Shown: piece by piece, positions 1-7,144 of the stretch
Layout of the letters: every line of letters starts with the position of its first letter
Numbering within the stretch: position 1 is the stretch's first letter
Assembly: GCF_900078385.1 (NCBI RefSeq)
Contig: NZ_FLQR01000006.1
Span: 372,001-436,000 of the forward strand
Source: an uncultured Microbacterium sp.
GTDB lineage: Bacteria; Actinomycetota; Actinomycetes; Actinomycetales; Microbacteriaceae
Length of the DNA: 64,000 bases
Reading direction: 5' to 3'
Position numbers and translations under genes: made by a program
The notes under the pieces: model-generated
Seen by the model: only the letters and a program-made list of their open reading frames with translations
What the model was told of the DNA's origin: nothing
Database searches by the model: none

Positions 1-498
1 GTTGTGCGAGAGGACGACGTCGAAGACGCCGGTTTCGACGTACTCGTGCACCTGGGCCATCGTCCCGGAGGCGATCCCGATCGCGCCGATGGCGCCTTCC
101 TCGCGCAGGGCCAGCAGCGCGGGCACGGCCCCGCCGGAAGCCATGGCCTCGTCGAAGCCGATCGTGTACGGGTCATGCAGCTGGTAGAGCGGGAGGGAGT
201 CCAGGCCCAGACGCTCGAGCGATTCGGCGAGCGATCGTCGCACGCGGTCGCCGTCGAAGACGCCGGTGTCGCCGTCGCTGTCGGCCTTGGAGTAGACGAG
301 CTTCCCGGCCGGCAGCCCTCCGGCTCGCCGGATCGCCTCGCCGAGGGCCGCTTCGCTGCGGCCGCCGGCGTAGTTGTTGCTCGTGTCGACGTTGCCCAGG
401 GGCGAGGCCAGCAGCGCATCGGCGAGGGTGGCGGCGCCGGGACGGGTCCCGAGCGACGAGGCGCCGAGCGTGACCGGGGTGGTGACGGCCGCGTTCAC
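1..498 (-). CDS. Aldo/keto reductase, C-terminal part outside the window
   Basis: Reading the complement from a GTG at 498 gives 166 codons of an aldo/keto reductase that runs off the left edge. The tetrad is visible: Asp and Tyr in NVDTSNNYAGG, Lys in VYSKADSD, and His in LYQLHDPY. The fragment ends with VFDVVLSHN, as in D-threo-aldose (L-fucose type) dehydrogenases that oxidise sugars with NAD(P). The exact substrate cannot be told. The GTG overlaps the stop of the small gene at 495-686 (GTGA), so the two are translationally coupled. No methionine start fits better. Family is clear; sugar specificity is a guess. Confidence 0.85.
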   Translation of the reverse strand, partial: MNAAVTTPVTLGASSLGTRPGAATLADALLASPLGNVDTSNNYAGGRSEAALGEAIRRAGGLPAGKLVYSKADSDGDTGVFDGDRVRRSLAESLERLGLDSLPLYQLHDPYTIGFDEAMASGGAVPALLALREEGAIGAIGIASGTMAQVHEYVETGVFDVVLSHN

Positions 499-686
499 GC
501 GTCGTCGTCCGCGCGAGCGGGCGGCTCGTCGAGGTCGACGTCCGGCGTCGCCAGAGCACCGCCGTCCATCTCGTCGCGCACCGCATCGTCGACGGTCGGG
601 GCGCCCTGCCCGTCGGCGACCGGCGTGCCGTGTTCATCGAGGCCGCCCGCCGTCGGCTCATCGTGTTCCTTCGCGTGATCGCTCAT
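495..686 (-). CDS. Small acidic hypothetical protein (63 aa)
   Basis: A 63-residue very hydrophilic and acidic protein (about a quarter Asp/Glu) ending in ADDDA, with no membrane segment or known motif. The ATG at 686 has a GAGGAG Shine-Dalgarno about 9 nt upstream, which decides this start over the longer upstream frame. Its stop overlaps the start of the aldo/keto reductase by four bases, so it is the first gene of a two-gene unit. The composition suggests an intrinsically disordered protein. I do not recognise a function. Confidence 0.7.
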   Translation of the reverse strand: MSDHAKEHDEPTAGGLDEHGTPVADGQGAPTVDDAVRDEMDGGALATPDVDLDEPPARADDDA

Positions 687-851
687 CGCGGCATCCTCTC
701 CTCGGTGTGCTCCGTGTTCAGGACGATAACGCGGACAACGGCATGGCGCGCGGGGGTTGAGGCGCCCACCTCGCCGTGATAGCGCCTGACCCGCCGCCGG
801 CACCGCTGCGTCGAACGGAGACCGGGATCAGACGACCGGGTCAGGCACCGC

Positions 852-1433
852 GTGCGCCGGGATGCCGTGCGGTCGGTGCGCGAGGCGATCAGGGCTCTGT
901 CGACGCTGGACATCGTCGACGTCCGGCACGGTCATGGCACATACGTCGGCGCCATGTCCCTCGACCCTATGGTGCAGGCGCTCGTGTTCCGTGGCGTCTT
1001 CTCCCCCGACGGGACCCTCAATGCGCTGCGCGAGGTCGTCGAGGTGCGACTCGCCCCGGACCTCGCACTCGCCGAGACGATCGTCGGCGGCGCTGTCGGC
1101 GAGGATGCCGCGGAGCTGTCCGCGCTCGTGGACGAGATGGTCGAGAAGGCCTCCCGCGGCGAATCGTTCCTCGAGGCCGACCGCGCGTTCCACACGAGGC
1201 TCGTCGCCGTGACGGGGAACCGGCTGGCGGTGCAACTGGTCGCAACGTTCTGGGATGTCCACACCGCCGTCATCCCGGAGCTCGGCATCCCCGTGCCGGA
1301 GGACATCCAGCACACGGCCGAGGCGCACGGCATCATGCTCGCCGCGCTGCGCGGCGACGTCGCGGGCTACCGCCTGGCCGTCATCGAGCACTACCGGCCG
1401 TTGCAGCGTTCGATCTCCGCCGCCACGGCCTGA
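852..1433 (+). pseudogene. FadR/GntR-type regulator lacking most of its DNA-binding domain
   Basis: About 193 codons from a GTG at 852. Residues about 10-30 (REAIRALSTLDIVDVRHGHGTYVG) are the last helix and wing of a GntR winged helix. The rest is an FCD ligand-binding domain with the metal-site region FLEADRAFHTRLV and a later H. A complete family member has about 50 more residues at the N-terminus, holding the first two helices of the winged helix. The sequence upstream in frame (DDRVRHRVRRDAVRSVREA) only weakly resembles that domain and carries no good start or ribosome site. I read it as a 5'-truncated or decayed gene, probably unable to bind DNA specifically. An undetected frameshift upstream is the alternative. 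Confidence 0.7.
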
Positions 1434-1453
1434 ATCGGCGCCTTCCTGCCGGA

Positions 1454-1640
1454 TCGATCCGCGCCGGGCTGAGCCGCGCCGGGGTCGATCCGCGCCGGGC
1501 GGGAAGCGCCGGGTTGAGCCGCGCCAAATGGCGGGTTCCGGGGATCGCTCCTCGCCATATGCCGCGGATGAACCGACGGGATGCCGTTCATCGGCGCCGA
1601 ACGGCGGGTGGATGGCGCGGGCACACGCATTTCGGCGCGG
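1454..1640. repeat. Cluster of short imperfect direct and inverted repeats
   Basis: The 309-bp gap after the GntR fragment holds repeated blocks. The 16-mer TCGATCCGCGCCGGGC occurs at 1454-1469 and 1485-1500 (31-bp period). GAGCCGCGCC occurs at 1471-1480 and 1516-1525. A near palindrome CGCCAAATGGCG lies at about 1522-1533, followed by CGCCATATGCCG and several GGCGCG/GGATG blocks to about 1640. No coding frame here looks real. It resembles a degenerate intergenic repeat element or a transcription terminator cluster. Function is unknown. Confidence 0.5.
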
Positions 1641-1742
1641 ATGAATTCGGCGTGGGGTGCATCCAGCCGGCGCGCCGCGCCGGAATACCTTCATGACGCC
1701 CGGCACAGGAGCTCGGACGCATCTCACCGAAGGAGCTGAACG

Positions 1743-2336
1743 ATGAAGAACCGAGTCCGCTTCGCCGTCGCCGCTGTCGCGGCCGCCGCGTTGACACTCA
1801 CCGCCCTGCCCGCCCAGGCGTGGGGCGGCTCCCCCGCCCGCGGGACGATCGTCGACGTGGCCGTGGCCGCCTCCGGCGGGGGCACCCCCGACACGAACCC
1901 CTACGACTACGACCTGCTCGTGCAGGCTGTCGTCGCGACGGGCCTGGACGGGGCGCTGTCCGACACCAGTACGACGTACACGGTGTTCGCACCGAACGAC
2001 CGGGCGTTCATCCGCCTCGTCACCGACCTCACGGGTGTGAAGCCCGCGAGCGAAGCGGCGGCGCTGACGACGATCACGAGCGCCTTCACGATCGATCAGA
2101 TCGCCGACATCCTGCTGTACCACGTCGTGGCGGGCAAGAAGCTCGGCCCGGTGAAGGTGCTGACGTCGAAGTCGCTCACGATGGCCAACGGCGGCATCGT
2201 CAAGCCGCGCGGCATCACGCTCCGCGATGAGACGACGGCGCTGCGCGATCCGCGCCTGGTCCTCTGGGCGATCAACATCCAGGCGTCGAACGGGGTCATC
2301 CACACGATCGACCGGGTGCTGGTACCCGCCGGCTGA
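1743..2336 (+). CDS. Secreted fasciclin (FAS1) domain protein
   Basis: A 197-residue protein with a Sec signal peptide (about residues 1-26, cleavage after ALPAQA) and one FAS1 fold (about 35-195). Conserved FAS1 pieces are visible: YTVFAPNDRAF (H1 box), DILLYHVVAGKKL, and NGVIHTIDRVLVP at the C-terminus (H2 box). FAS1 proteins act in cell-surface adhesion or matrix contacts. No lipobox or wall anchor is seen, so it is probably released. AAGGAG sits 7 nt before the ATG. It stands alone, preceded by a repeat-rich intergenic region and facing a convergent pair of membrane protein genes. Confidence 0.9.
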   Translation: MKNRVRFAVAAVAAAALTLTALPAQAWGGSPARGTIVDVAVAASGGGTPDTNPYDYDLLVQAVVATGLDGALSDTSTTYTVFAPNDRAFIRLVTDLTGVKPASEAAALTTITSAFTIDQIADILLYHVVAGKKLGPVKVLTSKSLTMANGGIVKPRGITLRDETTALRDPRLVLWAINIQASNGVIHTIDRVLVPAG

Positions 2337-2362
2337 TCAGATCGGCGCTCCCGCCACGGCGA

Positions 2363-2821
2363 TCACGGCCCGGTTCGCCGTGGCGGGTCCGCGCGGTGGA
2401 CGAAGACGTCCACCGCGTCGCCGCGATAGTGGAACCGGATGACGCTGCCGTCGGGCAGCCCCGTCGCGAAGTCGGGATCCACGGCCGGCCAGGCTCCGAT
2501 GTCCGCCATCAGCTCCCCCTCGCGCGGCACGCACTCCTCCCATAGAAGCGCGGAGTGCTCGATGAGGAACAGGCACGGATTGCCGAAGCTGTCCACGAAC
2601 GACCACGGCCGCACACCCCGGAAGGTCTCGTACGCAGTGAGGCTCGACTCGTCGACTCCGAGGAGACGGGACACGGCACTCGCCGGGCCGTCGGCTCTCT
2701 CCAAGGTGGCATCGGGGCGCGCCTGCGTCAGCCACCCGACCGCGTAGGCGCCGCCGACGACCGCGGCGGCGGTTCCGGCCGCCAGCCCGATCCGACCCCA
2801 GCCCTCCCGCGTGACCCTCAT
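2363..2821 (-). CDS. Single-pass membrane protein of unknown function, second of a related pair
   Basis: A 152-residue protein with a short cytosolic start, one membrane helix (about 12-32) and an extracytoplasmic domain. That domain contains SSLTAYETFRGVRPWSFVD, a pair of cysteines about 20 residues apart (NPCLFLI and WEECVP), and FRYHGDAVDVFV-like beta strands near the end. The same layout (helix, ASLL/ESSL segment, CL..I and LCVP cysteines, closing strand VRF..RG..V.V) is seen in the upstream gene at 2818-3579, so the two are probably diverged paralogues. The cysteines could form a disulfide. The start overlaps the upstream stop by four bases (ATGA). No family recognised. Confidence 0.75.
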   Translation of the reverse strand: MRVTREGWGRIGLAAGTAAAVVGGAYAVGWLTQARPDATLERADGPASAVSRLLGVDESSLTAYETFRGVRPWSFVDSFGNPCLFLIEHSALLWEECVPREGELMADIGAWPAVDPDFATGLPDGSVIRFHYRGDAVDVFVHRADPPRRTGP

Positions 2822-3579
2822 GGCACCTCCTCCGGCGTCAGGCGCCGGACCTCCACGGTCTCGCCGCGCAGGAGGAAGCGCACGCTTTCACCCGGCGCCA
2901 AAGACCCGTGACCCGTGGTGTCGACATAGAGGTCGACACCGGACGGGACGCAGAGCCGATCCACGACATCCCCGCGCGCTCGGCGGACCGCGATCAGGCA
3001 GGGCGCGTCGAAGACGTTTCGCGCGGACCACAGCTCGATGTCCTGATAGGTGTCGAATCCGCGGAGCGTCGACAGGTCGATCTCCATCTCCGACGCCCCG
3101 CGCAGCTCCCCACGGTCGAGGGAGTACTCCTGGCCTTCCGACGCGAGCAGGGCGATCAGCGCACTGTCCGCCGCGTCGCCGGTGGGGCGAAGGATGGCGT
3201 CCGGTCGCGGTCCCGAGAGGAGGAACGCGGCGGCCACGCCCCCGATGGCGGCGCCGAGGCCGACGGCGAGAGCGCGGGCGACCCACGGCCTCACCGAGGA
3301 GGCGGGCTCGCCTGCCGGCGCGGCGGAACGCTCGGCGTCTCCCTCTGCAGCGGGCGCGGCGACCCCGGTGGGAACCGCGGCGGGAACCCCGGGGGCGGCA
3401 GCGGTCTCAGCACGCTCGGGCATCGCCGGCGCCGCGAGTCGCCTGCGAGCGGTCTCGAGTTCGGTGAGCCGTGCCAGCGCGACGGGGTCATCCGCGATGT
3501 CGGGATGCGGACCGTAGGCGCGGGCACGCAGGGTGCGCAGCTCGAGGTCGGCGTCGGAGGTCGGTGTCTTCTCGGCCAT
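2818..3579 (-). CDS. Membrane-anchored protein with long cytosolic Ala/Pro linker, unknown function
   Basis: A 253-residue protein. Residues 1-50 form a charged cytosolic region (LRTLRARAYGPHPDIADDPVALARLTELE). Residues 50-97 are an Ala/Pro/Glu-rich linker, 99-121 a membrane helix, and 125-253 an extracytoplasmic domain with two cysteines (DAPCLIAV and DRLCVPSG). The N-terminal segment resembles the N-termini of unnamed actinobacterial membrane proteins. It heads a two-gene operon with its likely paralogue at 2363-2821. No Shine-Dalgarno is visible; instead a perfect hairpin (3582-3608) ends two bases before the ATG, so translation may be leaderless or controlled. Function unknown. Confidence 0.75.
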   Translation of the reverse strand: MAEKTPTSDADLELRTLRARAYGPHPDIADDPVALARLTELETARRRLAAPAMPERAETAAAPGVPAAVPTGVAAPAAEGDAERSAAPAGEPASSVRPWVARALAVGLGAAIGGVAAAFLLSGPRPDAILRPTGDAADSALIALLASEGQEYSLDRGELRGASEMEIDLSTLRGFDTYQDIELWSARNVFDAPCLIAVRRARGDVVDRLCVPSGVDLYVDTTGHGSLAPGESVRFLLRGETVEVRRLTPEEVP

Positions 3580-3581
3580 CA

Positions 3582-3608
3582 GCGCACCGCCCCGCTGTCG
3601 CGGTGCGC
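3582..3608. promoter_or_regulatory. Perfect 9-bp inverted repeat abutting a start codon
   Basis: GCGCACCGC at 3582-3590 and GCGGTGCGC at 3600-3608 are exact inverted repeats with a 9-nt loop. They end 2 nt upstream of the ATG at 3579 (minus strand), where a ribosome site would be. It could be an RNA hairpin masking initiation or a DNA operator overlapping the start of transcription. Confidence 0.5.
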
Positions 3609-3699
3609 GCGCCGGCCGCTTCGCCCGTGCGACTCTCCCCGTGCACGGCGACCGCTCCCGCTGCCCCCCGGGCGGTGGAACTCGCCCATAGGGCGGAAG

Positions 3700-4365
3700 C
3701 TACTCCTCGCGCCGCCGCGGCACCATGGCCCCCGCAACCGGCGGAACTCCCGTCGCGGGGGCGACCGGCTGCCGGAGGATGGTCCGGAGCTTCTCGGGAG
3801 CCGTCCGGCGGGCGTCGCTGAGGTAGATCTCGTGGTGTCTTCCCACCATCCGCAGCGAGCGCGCGGGGATGAAGACGTGATGCATCTCCTCGAGGACGGG
3901 ACCTTCGTCGTCGTAGGGCCCGAGGTGGAGCGTCTGGACGACGGTCCCCTCGTCGAGGGATTCGAGACGGATGGCGTCGAGCGCGGGCCCGCCGCCGCTC
4001 CGGCGCACGGTCTCGCGCACCGCATCCACGTGCTCGGCGGTGAGCCACTCCGGCACCAGGATCATGACGGTCCAGTTCCACTGGGACTTGGCCCGCGCCG
4101 CGGTGAACGCGTCCATGTCGCGCGCCCACCACAGCGCTTCGAGAGGCATCACCGTGTAATCGCGATCCAGCTCCCGCTTGCTGAAGAACTTGAGCTTGTA
4201 CGCGACCGGATAGATCGCGGCGAGCGCCTCCGCGTAGGTCTGAGAGGTGTTCGGGTCGCCGTGACCGTCGATCATGAGGTACTGCAGCATCGGCACCGTG
4301 ACGACGTCGAACCGCCCGCGCGCCGCGGAGTAGCTCGCGATCTCCTTCTTGAGGTCGACCTTCAT
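3700..4365 (-). CDS. GyrI-like small-molecule-binding domain protein
   Basis: A 221-residue cytosolic protein of the GyrI-like (SHS2/RHH) superfamily. Recognisable pieces are VTVPMLQYLMIDGHGDPNTS, the aromatic segment ALWWARDMDAF, and the closing QTLHLGPYDDEGPVLEEMHHVF...GRHHEIYLSDARRTAPEKLRTILRQPV, which is typical of the stand-alone family. Such proteins bind or hydrolyse small hydrophobic molecules; no DNA-binding domain is present. It lies 4 bp downstream of the VOC gene (4370-4726) and is probably co-transcribed. Ligand unknown. Confidence 0.85.
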   Translation of the reverse strand: MKVDLKKEIASYSAARGRFDVVTVPMLQYLMIDGHGDPNTSQTYAEALAAIYPVAYKLKFFSKRELDRDYTVMPLEALWWARDMDAFTAARAKSQWNWTVMILVPEWLTAEHVDAVRETVRRSGGGPALDAIRLESLDEGTVVQTLHLGPYDDEGPVLEEMHHVFIPARSLRMVGRHHEIYLSDARRTAPEKLRTILRQPVAPATGVPPVAGAMVPRRREE

Positions 4366-4369
4366 CCGC

Positions 4370-4726
4370 TCAGTCGGCCGGTGGCTGCCACAGTTCGATG
4401 GGGAGCCCTTCCGGATCGTGGATGCGCGCGAACGTGCCGTAATCCTCGGTGTCCCACTCCGGGCGCCGCTCGACCGGGATGCCGGCGGCCTCGAGCCGCG
4501 CGGCGAGCGCGGTCAGGTCGGTCACGCGCAGGTTCAGCATGAACGCCTGGTCGGCGGCGAAGTAGTCGCTCGTCTCGGGGAACGGCGCGAACACCGTCAT
4601 CCCGGCATCCTGCTGCCAGATCCCGTCGTGACCTGCGTGGATGCCGAGGTGCTCGCGGTACCACGCGGCGCGCTCCTCCGGATCGCGACTGCGGAAGAAG
4701 ATCCCGCCGATCCCCGTCACGGTCAT
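4370..4726 (-). CDS. VOC-family (glyoxalase/bleomycin-resistance) protein
   Basis: A 118-residue single VOC fold made of two beta-alpha-beta-beta-beta units. The N-terminal unit begins TGIGGIFFRSRDPEERAAWYREHLGI, and the C-terminal one ends GTFARIHDPEGLPIELWQP, where the Glu of PIELW is the usual metal ligand. The family includes metal-dependent isomerases, dioxygenases and drug-sequestering proteins; this member could be any of these. It precedes the GyrI-like gene by 4 bp, so both may deal with one small molecule. The ATG at 4726 begins the fold directly. Confidence 0.85.
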   Translation of the reverse strand: MTVTGIGGIFFRSRDPEERAAWYREHLGIHAGHDGIWQQDAGMTVFAPFPETSDYFAADQAFMLNLRVTDLTALAARLEAAGIPVERRPEWDTEDYGTFARIHDPEGLPIELWQPPAD

Positions 4727-4796
4727 GGCCGCCTCCTGTGCTCAGCTGCCATGATCCCCGGCGTCGCAGCGAGCGTCAACGCCGCGCGGCCGCTCC

Positions 4797-4826
4797 TTGA
4801 CATGCAAGCATCCACTTGCCTAACAT
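4797..4826 (+). promoter_or_regulatory. Promoter with embedded ArsR-type operator; probably leaderless transcript
   Basis: TTGACA at 4797-4802 and TAACAT at 4821-4826 are 18 bp apart. The ATG of the ArsR gene (4833) falls 7 nt after the -10 box, where transcription should begin, and no ribosome site lies between. The spacer contains a perfect inverted repeat, GCAAG (4804-4808), six bases, CTTGC (4815-4819). It is placed so that a bound repressor would block RNA polymerase. Autoregulation is inferred. Confidence 0.65.
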
Positions 4827-4832
4827 CTCCTC

Positions 4833-5126
4833 ATGGCGGATGTGCACGCGGATGTGTACAAGGCGCTCGCCGATCCGACGAGACGCGCACTGCTCGACCA
4901 GCTGATGGAGCGCGACGACCAGACACTGTTCGAACTGTGTTCGAGCATCGCCATGAAGCACGGCCTGACCCCGACGCGCCAAGCCGTGTCCCAGCACCTC
5001 GATCTCCTCGAGGCGGCGGGCCTCGTGCGCACGCAGAAGCGCGGTCGCTTCAAGCTCCACACCATCGATACGTCACCGCTCGCGCAGATCGCGGAGCGGT
5101 GGCCCGCACGGAAGGCCTCATCATGA
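4833..5126 (+). CDS. ArsR-family winged-helix regulator
   Basis: A 97-residue ArsR protein: KALADPTRRALLDQLMERDDQTLFELC, then recognition helix TPTRQAVSQHLDLLEAAGLV, then wing RTQKRGRFKLHTID. No metal-binding CxC pair is seen, so it is not an obvious metal sensor; a VOC-linked ArsR of this size usually senses an organic ligand. Its stop overlaps the ATG of the VOC gene at 5123 by four bases. The operator within its own promoter (GCAAG-N6-CTTGC) fits autoregulation of this two-gene operon. Confidence 0.9.
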   Translation: MADVHADVYKALADPTRRALLDQLMERDDQTLFELCSSIAMKHGLTPTRQAVSQHLDLLEAAGLVRTQKRGRFKLHTIDTSPLAQIAERWPARKASS

Positions 5127-5530
5127 AGCTCCAGACGGTCAGCATCTTCGTCGACGACCAGCAGCACGCCCTCGAGTTCTACACCGGCACCCTCGGGTTC
5201 GCGCTGGCGGCGGACGTCCCCCTCGGCGAGCATCGGTGGCTGACGGTGGTCGATCCCGACCGGCCCGACGCGACCGAGATCTCGCTCGAGCCGAAGTCAC
5301 ATCCGGCCGCCGTCGCGTTCGCCGAGGCCCTGGCCGCGGACGGCATCCCGATGTGCGTGCTGAGGGTCGACGATGTGCACGCGGCGCACGAGCGGCTGGC
5401 CGCCGCCGGTGTCGCGTTCACCCAGCCCCCCACCGCGTTCGGACCCGTGACGATCGCCGTGCTGGACGACACCTGCGGGAATCTGCTGCAGATCGCCCAG
5501 TACCACCCGGGTGCGGACTACCAGGCGTAG
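5123..5530 (+). CDS. VOC-family protein coupled to ArsR regulator
   Basis: A 135-residue VOC fold starting MKLQTVSIFVDDQQHALEFYTGTLGFALAADVPL and ending TIAVLDDTCGNLLQIAQY, with His/Glu-type metal-ligand positions partly altered (Gln in LLQIAQ where Glu is common). The ATG at 5123 overlaps the ArsR stop and is preferred to the longer upstream frame. ArsR-VOC pairs are common in actinobacteria and are usually annotated as resistance or glyoxalase-like. The substrate is not known. Its 3' end overlaps the convergent aldo/keto reductase gene by 13 bp. Confidence 0.88.
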   Translation: MKLQTVSIFVDDQQHALEFYTGTLGFALAADVPLGEHRWLTVVDPDRPDATEISLEPKSHPAAVAFAEALAADGIPMCVLRVDDVHAAHERLAAAGVAFTQPPTAFGPVTIAVLDDTCGNLLQIAQYHPGADYQA

Positions 5531-6516
5531 GCCTCCGGCGCCTGGCCGCCCGGCCCGGGGAACAGCTCGTCGAGCGCCTTCAAGTCATCCTCGCTCAGCT
5601 GGATCTCGAGCGCCGCGACGGCGGACTCGAGCTGCGCGATCGTCCGCGGCCCGATGATCGGCGCCGTCACGCCCGGCTGGTGCAGCAGCCAGGCGATGCC
5701 GAGGGATGCCGGCGCCCACCCGCGCTCGCGGGCGAACGTCTCGTAGCCGTCGATCTGCTCCTGGCGCTCCGCACGGGCCGACGTCGTCCAACTGCCGGCC
5801 GACCGGCCGCTCGCATCCGTCGAAGGACCGCTGAGCAGCCCGCCGCCGAGCGGCGACCACGGCAGGATCCCGAGGCCGTAATTCCGCGCCGCCGGGATGA
5901 CCTCCAACTCGATCGAGCGCTGAGTCAGGTTGTAGAGGGACTGCTCGCTCACGAGCCCCAGGAAGTGGCGCTGCGCGGCGATCTCGTTCGCCTGCGCGAT
6001 GTTCCAGGCGGCGAAGTTGGAGCTGCCGGTGTAGACCACCTCGCCCCTCGCGACCAGGACCTCCATGGCCTGCCAGAGCTCGGCCCAGGAGATGTGGCGG
6101 TCGATGTGGTGGAACTGGTACAGATCGATGCGGTCGGTCTGCAGCCGCTTCAACGACCCGATCGCCTCGCGGCGCACCTGCCACGCCGACGCCCCACGCG
6201 CGTTGACGACGTCGCCGTCGTCCGTGGGGTCGACCATGGGCGAGTGCACTTTCGTCGCGAGCACGATGTCGTCGCGGACACCGGGACGGGCGGCGAACCA
6301 GCGTCCGAGGATTTCCTCGGTCGCGCCGCGGCCGCCCCGGCCGCCATACCCGTTCGCGGTGTCGAAGAAGTTGACGCCGAGCTCGAGCGCCCTGTCCATG
6401 ATCGCGAACGCGTCCTCCTCCGACGTGCGATCGCCGAAGTTCATCGTGCCGAGCGCGATGCGCGAGACCGAGGTGCCGGTGCGGCCGAGGGTGGTGTAGG
6501 TCATGGCGGTGGGCAT
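5518..6516 (-). CDS. Aldo/keto reductase
   Basis: A 332-residue NADPH-type aldo/keto reductase of the YajO/AKR12-like group. The full tetrad is present: Asp and Tyr in FFDTANGYGG, Lys in VLATKVHSPM, His in LYQFHHIDRH. The start begins YTTLGRTGTSVSRIALGTMNFG. The ATG at 6516 is chosen because AGGGAG lies about 9 nt upstream; 6504 is a second possibility. Cytosolic; reduces aldehydes or ketones, substrate unknown. Downstream end overlaps the VOC gene on the other strand. Confidence 0.92.
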   Translation of the reverse strand: MPTAMTYTTLGRTGTSVSRIALGTMNFGDRTSEEDAFAIMDRALELGVNFFDTANGYGGRGGRGATEEILGRWFAARPGVRDDIVLATKVHSPMVDPTDDGDVVNARGASAWQVRREAIGSLKRLQTDRIDLYQFHHIDRHISWAELWQAMEVLVARGEVVYTGSSNFAAWNIAQANEIAAQRHFLGLVSEQSLYNLTQRSIELEVIPAARNYGLGILPWSPLGGGLLSGPSTDASGRSAGSWTTSARAERQEQIDGYETFARERGWAPASLGIAWLLHQPGVTAPIIGPRTIAQLESAVAALEIQLSEDDLKALDELFPGPGGQAPEAYAW

Positions 6517-6660
6517 CGATGTCACTCCCTGTATCGGTGGCGACGCGAGCGACACCCGCGTCGAGACGGGCTGCGACAGCCCGGCATGCGGTCCTATCGT
6601 CGCACCCTCAGCGACCACCGGGGCCGATCCGGCGAGCACCGCCCCCGGCTGCCTCGACCC

Positions 6661-7119
6661 TCAGCGAAGGACGGTGCGGATGGCTTCGACGGCGAGCGCG
6701 TGGTCGTCCTCGGACGACAGCCCGGAGATCGTGAGCGCCGCCACGACGCCGGCTCCGCGCACACGGATCGGGACCGATCCGCCCGTCACCGCGACCTCAC
6801 GCGCCTCGAGCCAGCCGCCCTGGACGGGGTCGAACCCGGCCGCCGCCATCCGCGCGGCGAAGAGGGCCGAACTCGTGTCGAAGCGGAAGACGACCGCGCT
6901 CTTCCGCCGGATCCAGTCGTCCTGGTCGACGGTCACCCCGGCCAGGGCGGTGCGGAACAGGATCATCCCCGTCGGGCGCCGGATGTCGATCGCGACGCCG
7001 CTCCCCCGCTCGACGGCGAGCGCACGGACGGCCGTACCCAGCGCCCACGCCTCCTCGACGCCGAACCGGGTCCATTCGAGCTCGGACTCCTGCGCTGCCA
7101 GGACGGTCACGTCATCCAT
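6661..7119 (-). CDS. UPF0303 heme-degrading-domain (HbpS/GlcG-like) protein
   Basis: A 152-residue protein of the UPF0303 group in the HbpS/GlcG-like fold. The N-terminal half has the signature WALGTAVRALAVERGSGVAIDIRR, the middle DDWIRRKSAVVFRFDTSSALFAARM, and the end IRVRGAGVVAALTISGLSSEDDHALAVEAI. Relatives bind heme or small metabolites, but members inside sugar operons rarely have a proven role. It is the third gene of a probable operon with the Gfo/Idh dehydrogenase and beta-propeller protein (25-bp gap). Cytosolic, no signal peptide. Confidence 0.85.
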   Translation of the reverse strand: MDDVTVLAAQESELEWTRFGVEEAWALGTAVRALAVERGSGVAIDIRRPTGMILFRTALAGVTVDQDDWIRRKSAVVFRFDTSSALFAARMAAAGFDPVQGGWLEAREVAVTGGSVPIRVRGAGVVAALTISGLSSEDDHALAVEAIRTVLR

Positions 7120-7144
7120 CGGTCTTCCTCTCTCCGTCGCGTCG

